A stretch of DNA of 64,000 nucleotides from Torymus aiolomorphi. Lineage: Eukaryota; Arthropoda; Insecta; Hymenoptera; Torymidae. A program made the position numbers and the translations under genes. Shown piece after piece: positions 11,963 through 24,493 of this stretch (its first letter is position 1; every line of letters begins with the position of its first letter). The stretch lies in assembly GCA_036365515.1 (NCBI GenBank), contig CM070877.1, forward strand, positions 64,678,522-64,742,521, read 5' to 3'. Below the pieces are notes generated by a model that did no database searches, was not told the DNA's origin, and saw only the letters and a list, made by a program, of their open reading frames with translations.

Positions 11963-12662
11963 GTTGAATGTCATAGAGATTCAACAATGTTATTATGCAT
12001 CAGAGATTTCCCGTTACAAAAATTTATTGATAAGTAAATGATAAAATATAATAATACGGGTTGTGAATGATAATAATTATAGTAAAAATAATAATAATAA
12101 TAAAAATAATGAAAATAATAATAATAATAATAATAATAATGATAATAATAATAATAACAATAATAATGATAATAATAATAATAATAACGATAACAATAAT
12201 ACTCGTCAGTTCTACTTTGATTTAGTGGTTATCAGATTTAAGTTTCAAATGACCCTTTCAGCATTTTTGAGGTTGTCTGGTTGAACGTTGATTTGACCTA
12301 TTAATTTTTCTTCCTGATCCTCCTATCTCGGTTCTTATGGGGATTTTGATGTCGGGATGCAAGTTCTCGATTTTAGCCCCTCCCTATCTGCTGGCATTGG
12401 TACTAGTGTTTTCGGGCTTAGTCGTCATTTGACTTGATTATACGAGGTCGGTGACTCGATGTCGCACGGACGAAGTGCTGCGTATACATTATTCTGTGTC
12501 TTGAAAAATCACTGATTTACGTTTTATTTAATGAATGTTTAAATGATACGTCTCCGGACGTAACACCTCCCCCCTTAGACTGTTGAATGTCGTAGAAATT
12601 CAACAAGTGAAGTAATTGAATGATCAATTTGAGTTATTAGTAATTTTTTTGTTACAAAAGAT

Positions 12663-12698
<36 letters not shown>

Positions 12699-12846
12699 TA
12701 AAATTAATAATTTTAAATAAATTTTTGAATCGTCTATATATTTTAAAATAAATTAATTATTTTCTTCCTAATACTAGTTTTGCACTTAACTTACTGATTT
12801 ATTTTGTACCGATTTTTCTAACGTTCAAATTTCAAAGAATTCCTAT

Positions 12847-12881
<35 letters not shown>

Positions 12882-14405
12882 TTTCGATAATTTAATTATT
12901 TCGTTATCGGTAATATGTAATAATTTTTTTGTTCTGCTGTATTTACATAAAATAGTCATTACTTAATTAAGCTTAGAAATAATGTGCTTATTAAATAATT
13001 TTTTTCTTCTTTTTTTTTAGTAAGTAAACGATGAGAAATATATAGGGAATGATTCAAGTGATCATTCACTTCCCTCCCTGCTTAGATATTTGGCAAGGGA
13101 TATGTTTTTCTTTCCTCTCTTTGTTTAAGTAGAATAACATTAAAGGGGTTTTGATGTTATCATAACAAAATTATTTTAACAATCGTATTATAATTATTTC
13201 CAAAAGAAAAATACAATTATATATGGTGTAGGTTTTTTTTCGTAAAAAGGAAGTGAATAATTGAAATGATATTGATAAATTTTGACTTGTTATTGCTTTT
13301 ATGCATCATTGTATTTTACCTTTGTTTGAAAACTTTCAGTCATTTCAAAAGTTCATTTTAGAACTTGAACTTTTGTTTCGGCATAGGTAGCATTCACATA
13401 TCTGCTTTAAAGAATACGCAATCTGTTAGAGTAGAAAAATGTTTTACATACTCAATACAGTGCAGAATAGTGTATCTTATATAGGATGATCATGTTAGTA
13501 TATGACAGAACTGATCATTCCAAATACATATATTCTATTTAATCTTAGCAATGTGAACGTAGCTACCTGAATAATTTTTTTTGTTCTGAAACTCTTTAAT
13601 CATTTTGACGAGTATCAACAATTTTTTCCTTTTTTTTCCTTTTTTTTTTTTTTTTTTGTAGGTGAATACAGTTTAATTTTGCATAAAATTAGTCAAATTA
13701 TTATTATCTTTTTTTTTTTTTTTTATCATACGTTAAAAGGTTTAGGAATGGGTTCTACTTCTTTTCCTTTTGGATTAGTTCTATACTTTGTTATTCAAAG
13801 ATAAAATCATAAGCTATTAAATTGATCATAAGTTAATTCGTCCCTGTAATGTTTTCTACTTTGTGATTAAATAATTACTTTATATATTTTTATTATTTAA
13901 TAACACATCATTTTCACATGTCAAATTTTTTTGATTGTTTGATTGTTATAAGACCAAAGTTACTTTGTATTAATATCTAATCGCAATATTTATGTATTAT
14001 TTCTAAAATTTCATTATTCAAGTATATCTTATTTCAATCGCATTTTTCTAAAATTATTAGTTTTCTTAGGGGATATAGTTGCTTTTCATAAAATACTGAC
14101 AAGTTGATACGAACAATTGTAGATAAACGGATAAGTGGTTATAATTTTAAATTGTATATTTGGTAAAATCTGGATCACCTTAGGGTTATATATTAGTTGA
14201 CCAAGAAGTAGGATGGTTTTGCTTCAAATGGAAAAGTTCAGCTGCAATTATAATCCTGTATTAAATTTGGAAAAATAAGAGATTATGATAGATGTTAATA
14301 TTGAGTATGTTGTCCACATCCTAAAACAAAAATGTTATGTTATTATTTGTTATAATATTGCTTTGCTTGTTTTTCATAATTAGTTAAGATATTATTTTGT
14401 TCATT
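11963..14405. other. Non-coding 3' region of composite element
   Basis: Contains (AAT)n at about 12084-12190 and 12664-12697, (TA)n at 12850-12878 and T-rich runs near 13628-13730. At 12547-12581 an older LTR end plus PPT is found (ACGTCTCCGGACGTAACA then CCTCCCCCC). The 500 bp before it resemble the LTR only weakly, so an older LTR of the same family seems to be embedded. No gene seen. Confidence 0.5.
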
Positions 14406-16553
14406 TTAATAGCGTTGAAAATTCTTATTATGCTGATCGTTTTGAAATTTATTCATATTTGGTTCTTTAATAGGCCATGTTTTGTCTCCCTTTTTAAACC
14501 TTTTTCTGATAGCAAATTTATTGTAGTAACCTTTAGATTTTAATTTTAGTTTTGTAATTTTTGAGAATTCTTTTAAATATTTTTTATAATTAGATATCCA
14601 TTTTAGTTTTCTGACGTTTTTATTAGATTTTACTTTGATAGGATAGTTAAAAAATAACTGCAATTGGTGTACTTTATTAGGATTTGTATTTAGATTGATT
14701 ATTACGTTATGATCTTGATTACCCAAAGTTTCTTTTAGTTGATTTTTATTGTCAAGCTGTTCTTGGTGTTCTTGATTATCAAATATTTTTAGATGACTTT
14801 TATTCTCTAAATGTTTTTTTAGTTTTTGATTATCAAACATATCTTTTGGTTGATTTTCATTTTCGAAAACTACTTTACTATTATTTAATAAGTTCTTTAG
14901 ATTTTTTGTATCATTTAATAAAGACTCTTCTGAATGTATTGATGCTATATTCTCTTTTAACGAATTTTCAAGCGAGTTTTGTTGGAATTTAGTTTCCATT
15001 TGATCATCTTCGGAAAATGGTTCAGCTAAAGCAAAAGTTATGACTAAAATGACTTTAAGATCATCATAAAAAGTTACTGTTTCCGACGAATTATTACCTT
15101 CTTTATTATTTTCATTCGAAATTTCATTCTTTTGGTTATTTATATTGGATTCATTAAAATCAATTACATTAATTTCATCACAATCCTCATGAGTTTTTAA
15201 ATTAGATTCGTTGAAATTCATTTCTTCATTAGTCTCATAATTTTTTACAGTAGATTCAATAGAATCAATTAAATTTGTTTCCATAATTTCTTCAATTTCA
15301 TGATTATTTTTGAAAATTTCGTTAAAGTCTATAAAATTAATTTCATTAGTATTTCCATGATTTTTTATAATCATATTATTATCTTTTGGTTCATCAGTGA
15401 TTTCATGTATTTTTATAAAAGGTACGATAATTAAATTGATTTCTTTATCATCATTAATTATTGCAGATTCCTCTATGATATTAGTTTCCTGTTTAATTTT
15501 ATTTACTTTATTTTCTGTAATTAGTTCATTACCATTATACCTTTCAATATTCGTTGTATTAACTTCGTTTTTCTGAATTTTTGATTCGTTAATTGTTTCT
15601 TTCGTAACATTATGGTATGATTCATCAGTATTAATACTTGGATATTGTTTGATTTCCTCACATTCTTCAGTAGTATGATCTGGATTTTTACAAAGATCAC
15701 AATGATTTCCCATTGCATTATATTGCATCATAAGATTTTTAAGTTTTCTGCAGTTGTCGATGTCATGTCCAATTCTTTTGCAATAATCACATTGAATTCT
15801 TTTCCTATTTACTGTATTGGGTTGTTGATTATTAAAAATCTTGTTTCTTGGCTTGTAATTTTGTTCTTGAGTTTTGTTAATGAATCGGTTATAATTTCTT
15901 GTAGTATTTGGTAATTGATGAATTTCTTTATTTTCTAAAATTTTGTAGTTTGTGCTATTTTGAGAATGAGCATTTCTTTCTGGGCAATACTTTGCTGTAT
16001 GTCCGATTCTGTTGCAAATTTGACAAATTATTCTATTTCTTAAAATCGCACGCTTGCAATCTGATGAATCGTGGTCTTCTTCCTTACATAACGCGCACCA
16101 CATTATTTTTTCGTTTATAGGGCAGTATTTTATCCAGTGCCCGAGTTTATTGCATTTCATACATACTGCTGACAGACAGTCTTTAGTTGAGTGACCCGTG
16201 CTTCCGCAATACTCACAATCAAGTTCATATTTCTTTATAACAGGGCATTGAGTAGCTGCATGTCCTATCATTTGACAGTATTGGCAATAATCTTCATTTG
16301 TTTGGTTAAATGTACACTTCTCTACAGAATGTCCTCTGTGATTACAGAGTTTACAAAAAAGTTCTATTTTATTTTTAGCATTGTTGCAAAAATAAGATAT
16401 ATGATCTTTACTTTTACAATAAACACAAACTGCATTAGAGCAAAACAATGCTTCGTGATATTGATCTCGGCAAATTTGACAATGAAATACTTTAGTATAA
16501 TAATGGTTTTGTTGTTTAAAATTATAAAATGTACTAGCTTGATTATTCATCAT
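14406..16553 (-). CDS. Gag-like protein with ten CCHC zinc knuckles, no capsid or pol
   Basis: An unbroken 715-codon ORF starting with ATG. Residues about 20-295 hold ten CX2CX4HX4C knuckles (for example CQICRDQYHEALFC, CKLCNHRGHSVEKC, CDYCKRIGHDIDNC). The remainder is Asn/Glu/Lys-rich and low in complexity, then a basic tail. The knuckle array is homologous, in order, to that in the gag at 19200-20461, but the capsid region before it and the protease and RT after it are absent. Residues near 500 (TVTFYDDLK) resemble the pre-RT part of the other copy (ITFYEDI). It lies in LTR sense orientation, with an A-rich leader to its right. It may be a non-autonomous, Gag-only derivative packaged in trans; nucleic-acid binding is expected, function is inference. 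An open frame of this length in a decayed region is notable. Confidence 0.8.
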   Translation of the reverse strand: MMNNQASTFYNFKQQNHYYTKVFHCQICRDQYHEALFCSNAVCVYCKSKDHISYFCNNAKNKIELFCKLCNHRGHSVEKCTFNQTNEDYCQYCQMIGHAATQCPVIKKYELDCEYCGSTGHSTKDCLSAVCMKCNKLGHWIKYCPINEKIMWCALCKEEDHDSSDCKRAILRNRIICQICNRIGHTAKYCPERNAHSQNSTNYKILENKEIHQLPNTTRNYNRFINKTQEQNYKPRNKIFNNQQPNTVNRKRIQCDYCKRIGHDIDNCRKLKNLMMQYNAMGNHCDLCKNPDHTTEECEEIKQYPSINTDESYHNVTKETINESKIQKNEVNTTNIERYNGNELITENKVNKIKQETNIIEESAIINDDKEINLIIVPFIKIHEITDEPKDNNMIIKNHGNTNEINFIDFNEIFKNNHEIEEIMETNLIDSIESTVKNYETNEEMNFNESNLKTHEDCDEINVIDFNESNINNQKNEISNENNKEGNNSSETVTFYDDLKVILVITFALAEPFSEDDQMETKFQQNSLENSLKENIASIHSEESLLNDTKNLKNLLNNSKVVFENENQPKDMFDNQKLKKHLENKSHLKIFDNQEHQEQLDNKNQLKETLGNQDHNVIINLNTNPNKVHQLQLFFNYPIKVKSNKNVRKLKWISNYKKYLKEFSKITKLKLKSKGYYNKFAIRKRFKKGDKTWPIKEPNMNKFQNDQHNKNFQRY

Positions 16554-17402
16554 GGTTTTTTCATTTTATTAAATGTTCGTAATTATTATTGTAGTTTATT
16601 TTTGAATTTATCTTTTATTTTGTTTATTATTGTCTTACTTTCATTTTCTCGTTTGAGTATTGTTTATTTTTTATATTATAATATTTAAATATTTTTCATT
16701 TTCTTATTTTATTATATTCCCTTTTGCAATGTAATATTTTATTGTAATTTTTTTTTTGGTATGATTCTTCATTATAATATTCTTACTTTTATTGTAATAC
16801 TTTTCGTTTGTTTAGTTATTTTTTATTATTATTTTGATTTCCTTATTTTGATAAAAAATGACTTGATTATTTTATACACTGATTATATCTCTCATATGTT
16901 TTCTATTTTGTATTGTGTAAATTCTCTATTATTTATTTCCCTTTATTTATTTCTCTTCATTCATTTCTTATGTTTTGTTCTTTATTCTTTTTATTTATGT
17001 ATCAGTATACTTAATATTTATTTTTAAATATCTTTTATTATTAGTTCAACTATATATTTTTTTGTGTATTATTTATTTGGCAATTTATTTATTTATTTGC
17101 CAATTTTATATCTCTATTCTTAATGTTTTTCGTGTAATTTGATTTCTGATATTCTTATTTCTTGTTTATGTATAATATTTATCCATTCAATGATCATTAT
17201 TTTGTATTATTATTTCATTTTTCTCCTTCGTGTTGGATTTGTTTTATTTATTTCAATTTCTTTTTATTTATTTATTCATTTGTTTATTTTTTTTTCACTA
17301 ATATTTTAGTTATTTGTTTTTACTGATATTATTTAATTATTTGTTTCTTAATGTTTCCCTATATGAATTTTTCACTTTAAATTTCTTGTTTGTTAAATAT
17401 AT
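16554..17402 (-). other. A-rich leader of the minus-strand Gag-like gene
   Basis: Very A-rich on the minus strand, like the leader 17741-18060 of the other coding block on the plus strand. Hydrophobic plus-strand ORFs here are antisense artefacts of A-rich sequence. Confidence 0.5.
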
Positions 17403-17724
17403 TTGCGTGATGCATTTCGCAGTTTTATTATGCGGTTTAATTGGGTTATAGATGATAAATTGAGATCATCTTTATTAAGAAATTTTCGGTTGCGGCTTAT
17501 ACGCGTAGCATTTAAGTGGTAGCATTGTGAAATGCTGATTTGTTAAAAATTTGCACGCCACTTGTCTTCTGGAGGTCGATGGCTCTCTACGTCACACGGT
17601 CTACGGTACGATGCCTGAGCGAAATGCTGCGTTGCATTCTCGCGTTTATATGTCAGGAAATATCTGATGTGAATAAACTTTCAGAATCAAATTCTAAATC
17701 TATAATACGTCTCCGGACGTAACA
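17403..17724 (-). repeat. LTR copy 2, truncated
   Basis: Identical as far as I can see to the right 322 bp of copies 1 and 3, then followed by a PPT stub (GCTCCCCCCTTAGACTG). The other 279 bp of the LTR are missing at the 17403 junction. Confidence 0.88.
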
Positions 17725-18030
17725 GCTCCCCCCTTAGACTGTGAATAATAATAAATTGGTTAATTAAAAAACCATTGCATAAATAAATATAGTATTTTGA
17801 AAAATAAGAAATACAAATACAAAAATATATACAGCCTAGTACAAATGATAATTGAAATCATAAGGCATATTAAAATAAAAATGTTAACAAATAAATAAAC
17901 AAAACAAGGAGAATGTATATGAATTATAAAATTAATTTACTGAAAAACAGAACAGTAAAATTAAAATTACAAAACCAATTTACAAAGAAAATGAATTAAA
18001 CACAATTCTGAAATAAATACAGACAAATAA

Positions 18031-18061
<31 letters not shown>

Positions 18062-18074
18062 TTATTAATATGTA

Positions 18075-20461
18075 ATGTCACATAAGAAGGATATAGAAAA
18101 TCCAATAATAACAAGAAGTAAAACTACAGAAAATCCAATTTTAAAAGATAAAGTAAGTGAAAGGAACCGGGAATCAAGTAAAATATTCCAAAGAAGTTCT
18201 AAAATACTACGATCGCCTCCACGCGCACGAAATATAAAACCATTAAACGAAGGAACAGGAACATCTGACAAAGAAATCGCGACAAATTCGCAAAATTCAA
18301 ACATTGGCCTCATTGATTTTACACCACACACATACGCAAATGCATCAAAAGACAAAAAAAATAATAATAAAATATTACTAGAAATACCGAGTATTGACAT
18401 TCAATCAACCTCAAGAGTAGAAAATAAAAAAAAATCAGACAACAAACAACTGGGAAATCAAGACAATTTAACACAAAATCACTCTAAAAATTCTTTACTT
18501 TTACCTCAAACAAAATCGGATTTAGAGTCACCGACAGAATATTTTACGCCAACATTATTAAATCGTGATTCTGCATTTTTTGATAAAACAGTAGATACAT
18601 CAGTAGATGAAATAGGCGACGACACGGACATAGACGGAATACTAAACGAACAAAGTCTTATTTTAGCTAAAACAGACCTACAGGAAAGAAGAGAAACAGA
18701 AACAGAAGTATTAAACCAAACAAATAATACTGTTGAATCGGAAATTAATAGAACCATAATAGAACCCGAAATAAATATGGCAAATCAACAACTCAAACTA
18801 CCACTGAAAGAAATATTGGGATTGGTACCGACATTTGACGGAAAAAATATAACAGCAGAAGAATATATCGACAAACTCAAAGAAGCAAAAAACATTGTCA
18901 ACGCGGCGGACGAACGAAATTTAGTACAAATTTTAAAAATGAAGTTACGTGGGGAAATACATAAAGCAATAAGAACAATAACAATTGGGAACATCGAAGA
19001 ATTAATAACCGCTATAAGAACTATTTACCCTTGTACAGAAGACTTATACACATTATATGGTAAATTACGGAGAATGGTTCAAAAAACCAATGAATCAGTA
19101 TTAGAATACGGAAATAAAATTCGAATAATAAGCACAAATATAATAGAACAAAAAAAAAATAGAGGACGGCGTTACGACAGAGCAATTACAAATATTTAAA
19201 ACTCAACTAGAAGATGATGTATTAAACAGTTTTAAAAACGGTTTGAAACAAGAAATAAGAGTAGAATTAGGTGAACCGAATAGTACACATGCCGCTATGA
19301 AAAAAGCAATAGAGATAGAATTAAGACTTGAAAAGCAAAAATTACAAAGAGAAGATAATGCAAATATACTATTCAATACTGAGAAACTAAATATAAAAAA
19401 GGAAGCTAGAACATTTCATTGTCAAATTTGTAACGATAAATTTCATGAAGCAATGTTTTGCGTAAATGCAGGATGCGTATATTGTAAAAATAAAGACCAC
19501 TTATCATACTTTTGTAATACAGTAAAAGATAAAATGGAATTAATTTGCAATTATTGTAGTTTAAGTGGACATTCAATAGATACATGTAGATTAAACGAAA
19601 TGCAAGGAAACCACTGTCAATACTGCCAAAACATGGGACACACAGTAACACAAGGCCCGATTATAAAAAATATGAATTATGTTGGAAATGCAAGAAAAAG
19701 GCCATGACCCAAATACGTGCGAAAAAAGTGCTAACACCGAGGAATGTTGCGAGCTCTGTGGTAACGTGAGCCACACAATGAAGAACTGCCCGTCGGCAGT
19801 ATGTCAAAGGTGCAATAAACCCGGACATGTAATGAAATACTGTCAGGTAACGAGGAAAATGATATGGTGCACAATCTGTGCTATAGAAGGTCACGAAACC
19901 TCAGATTGTCAAATAGCGGGAATTATGGCTATGCAAAGTAGACAACAAACATTCGGAAATAGAATAAATTGTCAAATTTGTGGAGCAACAACACATACAG
20001 CAATGCATTGCCCAGATAGAAACTCTACTTTACCAATAAATAATAATTATACAAATAACAAATCAAACTATAATAATCCAGAATATAAGAATAATTATCA
20101 CATCAATAACAATTCAAATGGATTCACAAATAAAATGCAACAACAATATTTTCATCGAAGAAATACGAATTTTAATCAACAAATAAACACGCAAAAAGAA
20201 AAAAAACCGTATTGTGAATTTTGTAAAATCGCAGGACATTCGATAGAAAATTGTAGGAAATTACAGAGGGCAGAAACAGCACCAACTTGTGCCTATTGCA
20301 GGAAAAGGGGACATACGATCGAAAATTGTATGTTATTGAAACAAGTAGAAGGTAAATTAGAAAAATTCTGCAGCCTCTGCAAAAATTTTACTCACTCACT
20401 TGAAGAATGCTATAGGACACAGCAAAATACTTACGAACAGCGAAATTCGGGAAACGCTTAA
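18075..20461 (+). pseudogene. Ty3/gypsy Gag with capsid and about twelve CCHC knuckles, frameshifted
   Basis: ATG at 18075 follows an A-rich leader and a 28-A run. The first 220 codons are polar and disordered. A capsid-like helical region follows at about 18775-19190 (LVPTFDGKN, YIDKLKEAKN, LYGKLRRMV). A frameshift in an A8 run near 19150 and another at about 19680 split the gene. From about 19415 to 20420 roughly twelve CCHC knuckles follow each other; in the fourth the last Cys is Gly and the fifth is cut by the frameshift. Typical Ty3/gypsy Gags carry one or two knuckles. Homologous to the array in 14406-16553, with two extra knuckles. Confidence 0.85.
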
Positions 20462-20661
20462 ATTCTTCTGAGAGCGAGTGGATCAGAAGAAAACAAAACG
20501 AAACACTCGACAATAAAACGAACATCAAAACAATCACATTAACAGATAAAACTACAAAAAACTTAGAGTTAGAAAATCAAGAAAATAAATTAACTATAAA
20601 AGACGTTGAAGTTGATACGTTAATCAAGAAGAACGAAGAAGAAAATCTGCTAGATACTCAA

Positions 20662-21147
20662 ATGATCACAACACATGAAAATAATAAACTAACTTCATCA
20701 AAAATTACAATGTACTTTCTAAGATTAGAAAATGCACTACAGTATATTGAAATAAAAAATCCTTACACCGCAAAATCATGCAAATTACTCGTAGATAGCG
20801 GGGCCCAGTTAAACATTATTAAGAAAAATCAAATACCACCATACATAATATTAGAAAATAAGAAAATTCAGCTATCAGGCATCACAGATAAGGCCATAGA
20901 AACATTGGGAGTAGTAAAAATGCTAATTAATGATTTGTTTATTGATTTTCATGTAGCTCCTGAAGAATTTTCTCTCCCTTACGATCGAATACTAGGTATT
21001 AAAATACTCTCGGAACAGAAGTTAAGACTAGATGAAGGTTATTTACAACTAAATAATAGTAAAATTGCATTGAAACCAAGATACACGATAAAAACAGGCT
21101 CTTTTAATACAATTACAAATAACCATAAATCCCAGGAAATGAAATAA
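20662..21147 (+). pseudogene. Retropepsin-type aspartic protease segment
   Basis: Contains LLVDSGAQLNIIK, the DSGA active-site loop of retroviral-type proteases, and a downstream ILGIKIL region matching the second conserved stretch. Follows the knuckle array in the order gag-PR-RT. Linked to gag and RT by frame changes; not a free-standing gene. Confidence 0.85.
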
Positions 21148-21236
21148 GACAAACATTTATTAAGGAAACGGAAAACATACCAATAGAACAACAAGCAAAA
21201 TTAGAATTTGAAGAGGAAATAAAGCTAGAAAAAGTA

Positions 21237-22638
21237 ATGTTAAACAAACATTCGGGGAAATCTGAAGAAGTAACTTGCTCTGTATCCTATGAACCTGAAT
21301 TAATTAACAAAAAAGAGATGAAAATAACTTCGGAAATAACATTTTATGAAGATATAACACAAATCTTAAATCACATCCCTGAACTTAATAAAGAGGAAAT
21401 AGAACTACAGAGGAAAATTCTCGACGAAATATTACCCAAGGACAAAGCAGATGTACATTACGAAACAATTTTACAGAATAACAAAAATAATATCAAATCT
21501 TTAATAAATAATATTAATATAGCTCTTGAAAATAAAGATGAAATAATGGATTTTGAGGAAATCAAACCGACAGACTACAAACAATTTTTAACAATAATAA
21601 ATAAGAATATTGAAGCTGATTTAGAAGAATATAAAAAAATTTTTGGAAACGAAAAAGAATATAACTTTATCTCTTACGAAATAGATTATTTGCCTGACGG
21701 TTTTCAAATAACGGATGATTTGCAAATAGATAAAAATGAAATTTTAAACTTAGGATCAATAAATTTTATAGGAAAAAATGATCCAAATAAAAAATCAGAC
21801 CGCGAGGAAGAGTTATTCAAAAAAATCCGTTACGAAAACTTACCTGAAAATAATAAAATAATTATTAAAGATTTAGTAATGAAAAATAAAGACATATTCT
21901 GGTTAGAGGGCGACAGTTTAGGATCATGTAACGTAGAACAACATGAAATTAACTTAATAGATGATAAACCTGTATACGTAAAACAATTTCCTTTACCACA
22001 TAAGCTAAAGGAAGTGGCTGTAGAAGAAACAAAAAAATTAATAAAAAATAATCTGGTAAGAAATTCAAAAAGTGCTTTCAACGCTCCAGCATGGATTGTA
22101 GAAAAAAACAACTAGTAAACGGACAAAAACGATGGCGTTTAGTCATAGATTATCGTAAATTAAATGAAAAAACAATATCGGATCCTTACTTACTTCCAAA
22201 TATTACAGAAATTTTTGATCAATTGGGAAAAACAAAATTTTATCATGTCATAGATTTAAAATCGGGGTTTCACCAAATTCCTATGAAACCAAAAGACACA
22301 CATAAAACGGCCTTTAGTATACATCCATTAGGACGCTTTGAATTTCATGTTTTGCCTTTCGGATTAAAAAATTCGCCGCGTACATTTCAAAGAGTTCTAA
22401 ATACAGTCTTAGGCGATTTAATAGGTAAAATATGCTTTGTCTTTATTGACGATATAATAATTTTTGGAAAGACTATAGACGAAACAAACGAAAGATTCAG
22501 TATAGTTGCACAACAATTAAGAGAAGCTAATTTAAAATTAGAACCGGAAAAATGCGAATTTTTAAAAAAAGAAGTATGTTATTTAGGACATATTATAAGC
22601 GAACATGGCATAAAACCAGATCTAAAAAAGGTAGAAAC
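21237..22638 (+). pseudogene. Ty3/gypsy reverse transcriptase, truncated by the LTR
   Basis: Open from 21237 to 22115, then shifted by one near 22095 in an A-rich run and open again to the LTR. Motifs: QFPLPHKLKE, WRLVIDYRKLNEKT, FYHVIDLKSGFHQIP (motif A), FGLKNSPRTFQR and the catalytic VFIDDII. The gene stops abruptly at 22638, where the LTR terminus TGTTAAG is joined directly to RT codons (last family residues PDLKKVET). RNase H, integrase and the normal PPT are absent from this block. Confidence 0.9.
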
Positions 22639-23239
22639 TGTTAAGTCCGGAAATAAGTGGAAATAAGTAGTAATTGGTTTTATGTAAGTTTATTATATAA
22701 AATACAATAATTTATTACCAATACAATCTGCTGGCTTCTGGTAAATCGATGTGTTGTAATTTCAATTACAATTCTTTTTTATAACGCTTGCTTTTATAAA
22801 TTTACTATAATTAACTTATAAAATCTGCTTACTAGATGTGTAAGGCTTACGGTTTCAACTTCTCGATGTCGTAGAGGTACACGGAGTTCGCCAGGTTTCT
22901 TGTACGCTGTGACTGACTTGCGTGATGCATTTCGCAGTTTTATTATGCGGTTTAATTGGGTTATAGATGATAAATTGAGATCATCTTTATTAAGAAATTT
23001 TCGGTTGCGGCTTATACGCGTAGCATTTAAGTGGTAGCATTGTGAAATGCTGATTTGTTAAAAATTTGCACGCCACTTGTCTTCTGGAGGTCGATGGCTC
23101 TCTACGTCACACGGTCTACGGTACGATGCCTGAGCGAAATGCTGCGTTGCATTCTCGCGTTTATATGTCAGGAAATATCTGATGTGAATAAACTTTCAGA
23201 ATCAAATTCTAAATCTATAATACGTCTCCGGACGTAACA
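22639..23239 (-). repeat. LTR copy 3 (5' LTR of composite)
   Basis: 601 bp, matching LTR copy 1 without differences that I noticed. Its inner terminus is fused directly to RT sequence with no primer-binding site. Confidence 0.9.
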
Positions 23240-23475
23240 ATATAAAAACATGGTGCTTCCCAGTGAAATACATTTGCGAGTTCTTGTATCAGTGAAATTT
23301 ACGTTATTTTGTGTATTTTGATAAAAGTTTTGTAAAGTGGAAAGCATAAATAATTAAAATACAAGGAGTGAATAAATAAGTCAATTAAAAAAATGCATTT
23401 GGAAATATGTTTACTGTGTGATCTATATGGATGTAGGGTCTATATGCAATTGAACCTGGGACACGAGTTTATTAC

Positions 23476-23835
23476 ACAGGTTGTTAAAAAACAACCGCAT
23501 TGGGTATATATTACGTGAAAGAGCGGAAAATTCTAAGATAAGAAGTCCAATGAACCAACGCGATCGGATCGATAGATTTTCCGTAATCGATTAATGAAAA
23601 TTGCTCGATTAGACCAATTAGCGGCAAGAGGCGGCGGAGAGCGCGGGGTGGGGGAAAATGCTGCGCCGCCGCGCCACTAACGCCGCGCGCTCATTGGTCT
23701 AATCGAGCAATTTTCATTAATCGATTACGGAAAATCTATCGATCCGATCGCGTTGGTTCATTGGACTTTTTATCTTAGAATTTTCCGCTCTTTCACGTGA
23801 TATATACCCAATGCGGTTGTTTTTTAACAACCTGT
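23476..23835. mobile_element. Palindromic MITE, 360 bp
   Basis: Ends ACAGGTTGTT and AACAACCTGT. The arms are near-perfect reverse complements for about 165 bp and flank a GC-rich loop (about 23640-23690). Sits in the third tandem unit. A TA duplication (mariner type) is possible but the borders are ambiguous. Confidence 0.85.
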
Positions 23836-24493
23836 ATATTAGCAGACTATTTAGGCTGTATTTTCTATTCATACATAACTACCTTATTGTGCTTAAAGTT
23901 AGATTGTTATAATAAAATGCTGAACATATAGTACATATGAATTCGTTACAAATTTTTCTTGTTGGATGGTATGAATCAAATCATCATGCATTAAGGCCAC
24001 CAAAAGATTATGCTCAAGTCTGTCAAAGTACACAATCTCCTGTAGTAGAGACAGAGAGAAATACTGTTGTAGATATTCCTTTAAAAGTACGCTATAGCGA
24101 CTCTACCAAAGAAAGTTGACCCCGAACCTGTGAGTTTACTTATGAAGGAGGTTTTATCAATCTGTCGAATAATATAGAAGTGCAAGAATCTTAATAAAAA
24201 TATTACAATGTAATACTAACCCAGAGCCACCTAGGCGGAAATAAATTTTGCACACAATTGTCAATAACTAAATATAATTTTTATTTGCAGTTTATAAATG
24301 CATGATTTGGAACGCTAATAACACTTAATAATACTTTTTAAGAATTATTTGCTGTCAGTAACAGTTCTTTACAGTTATTTGTAGTTTTTTGCATTTATTG
24401 GTTTTCTTTTATTCATCAAATGGAAGTCATGACAAGAAATGTTAATATCAGTGATTTGCATTTTTATTGGAAAAAAAAATTTATAACAGATAT
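23836..24493. other. No clear gene; 60-codon ORF of unknown worth
   Basis: A plus-strand ATG ORF at 23937-24119 has unbiased amino-acid use (GWYESNHHALRPPKDYAQV) and its frame continues past the stop with plausible codons (TYEGGFINLSN). It might be a relic exon, but I recognise no family. Confidence 0.25.

Larger units (their letters stand above)
11346..23239 (-). mobile_element. Composite Ty3/gypsy-type LTR element, 11.9 kb
   Basis: Outer LTRs at 11346-11946 and 22639-23239 are each 601 bp, start TGTTA and end TAACA, and are flanked by ATAT (11342-11345 and 23240-23243). The same flank without insert is seen at 10876-10890. On the plus strand, CCTCCCCCCTTAG follows the left LTR; read on the minus strand it is a polypurine tract directly before TGTTACG, so the LTRs read on the minus strand. 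Inside lie an LTR fragment (17403-17724), a minus-strand Gag-like gene (14406-16553) and an oppositely oriented gag-pol block (18075-22638) cut in mid RT by the right LTR. The arrangement suggests template switching or self-integration before insertion. Confidence 0.75.

Noticed and set aside
15645..17027. Plus-strand hydrophobic ORFs resembling membrane proteins
   Set aside because: Antisense of the A-rich Gag-like gene and its leader; the hydrophobic residues follow from T-rich codons.
11346..23239. Reading the composite LTR element on the plus strand
   Set aside because: No TGG primer site follows any LTR on the plus strand, while a clear polypurine tract adjoins the LTR on the minus strand; the plus-strand gag-pol is best explained as an inverted insert.
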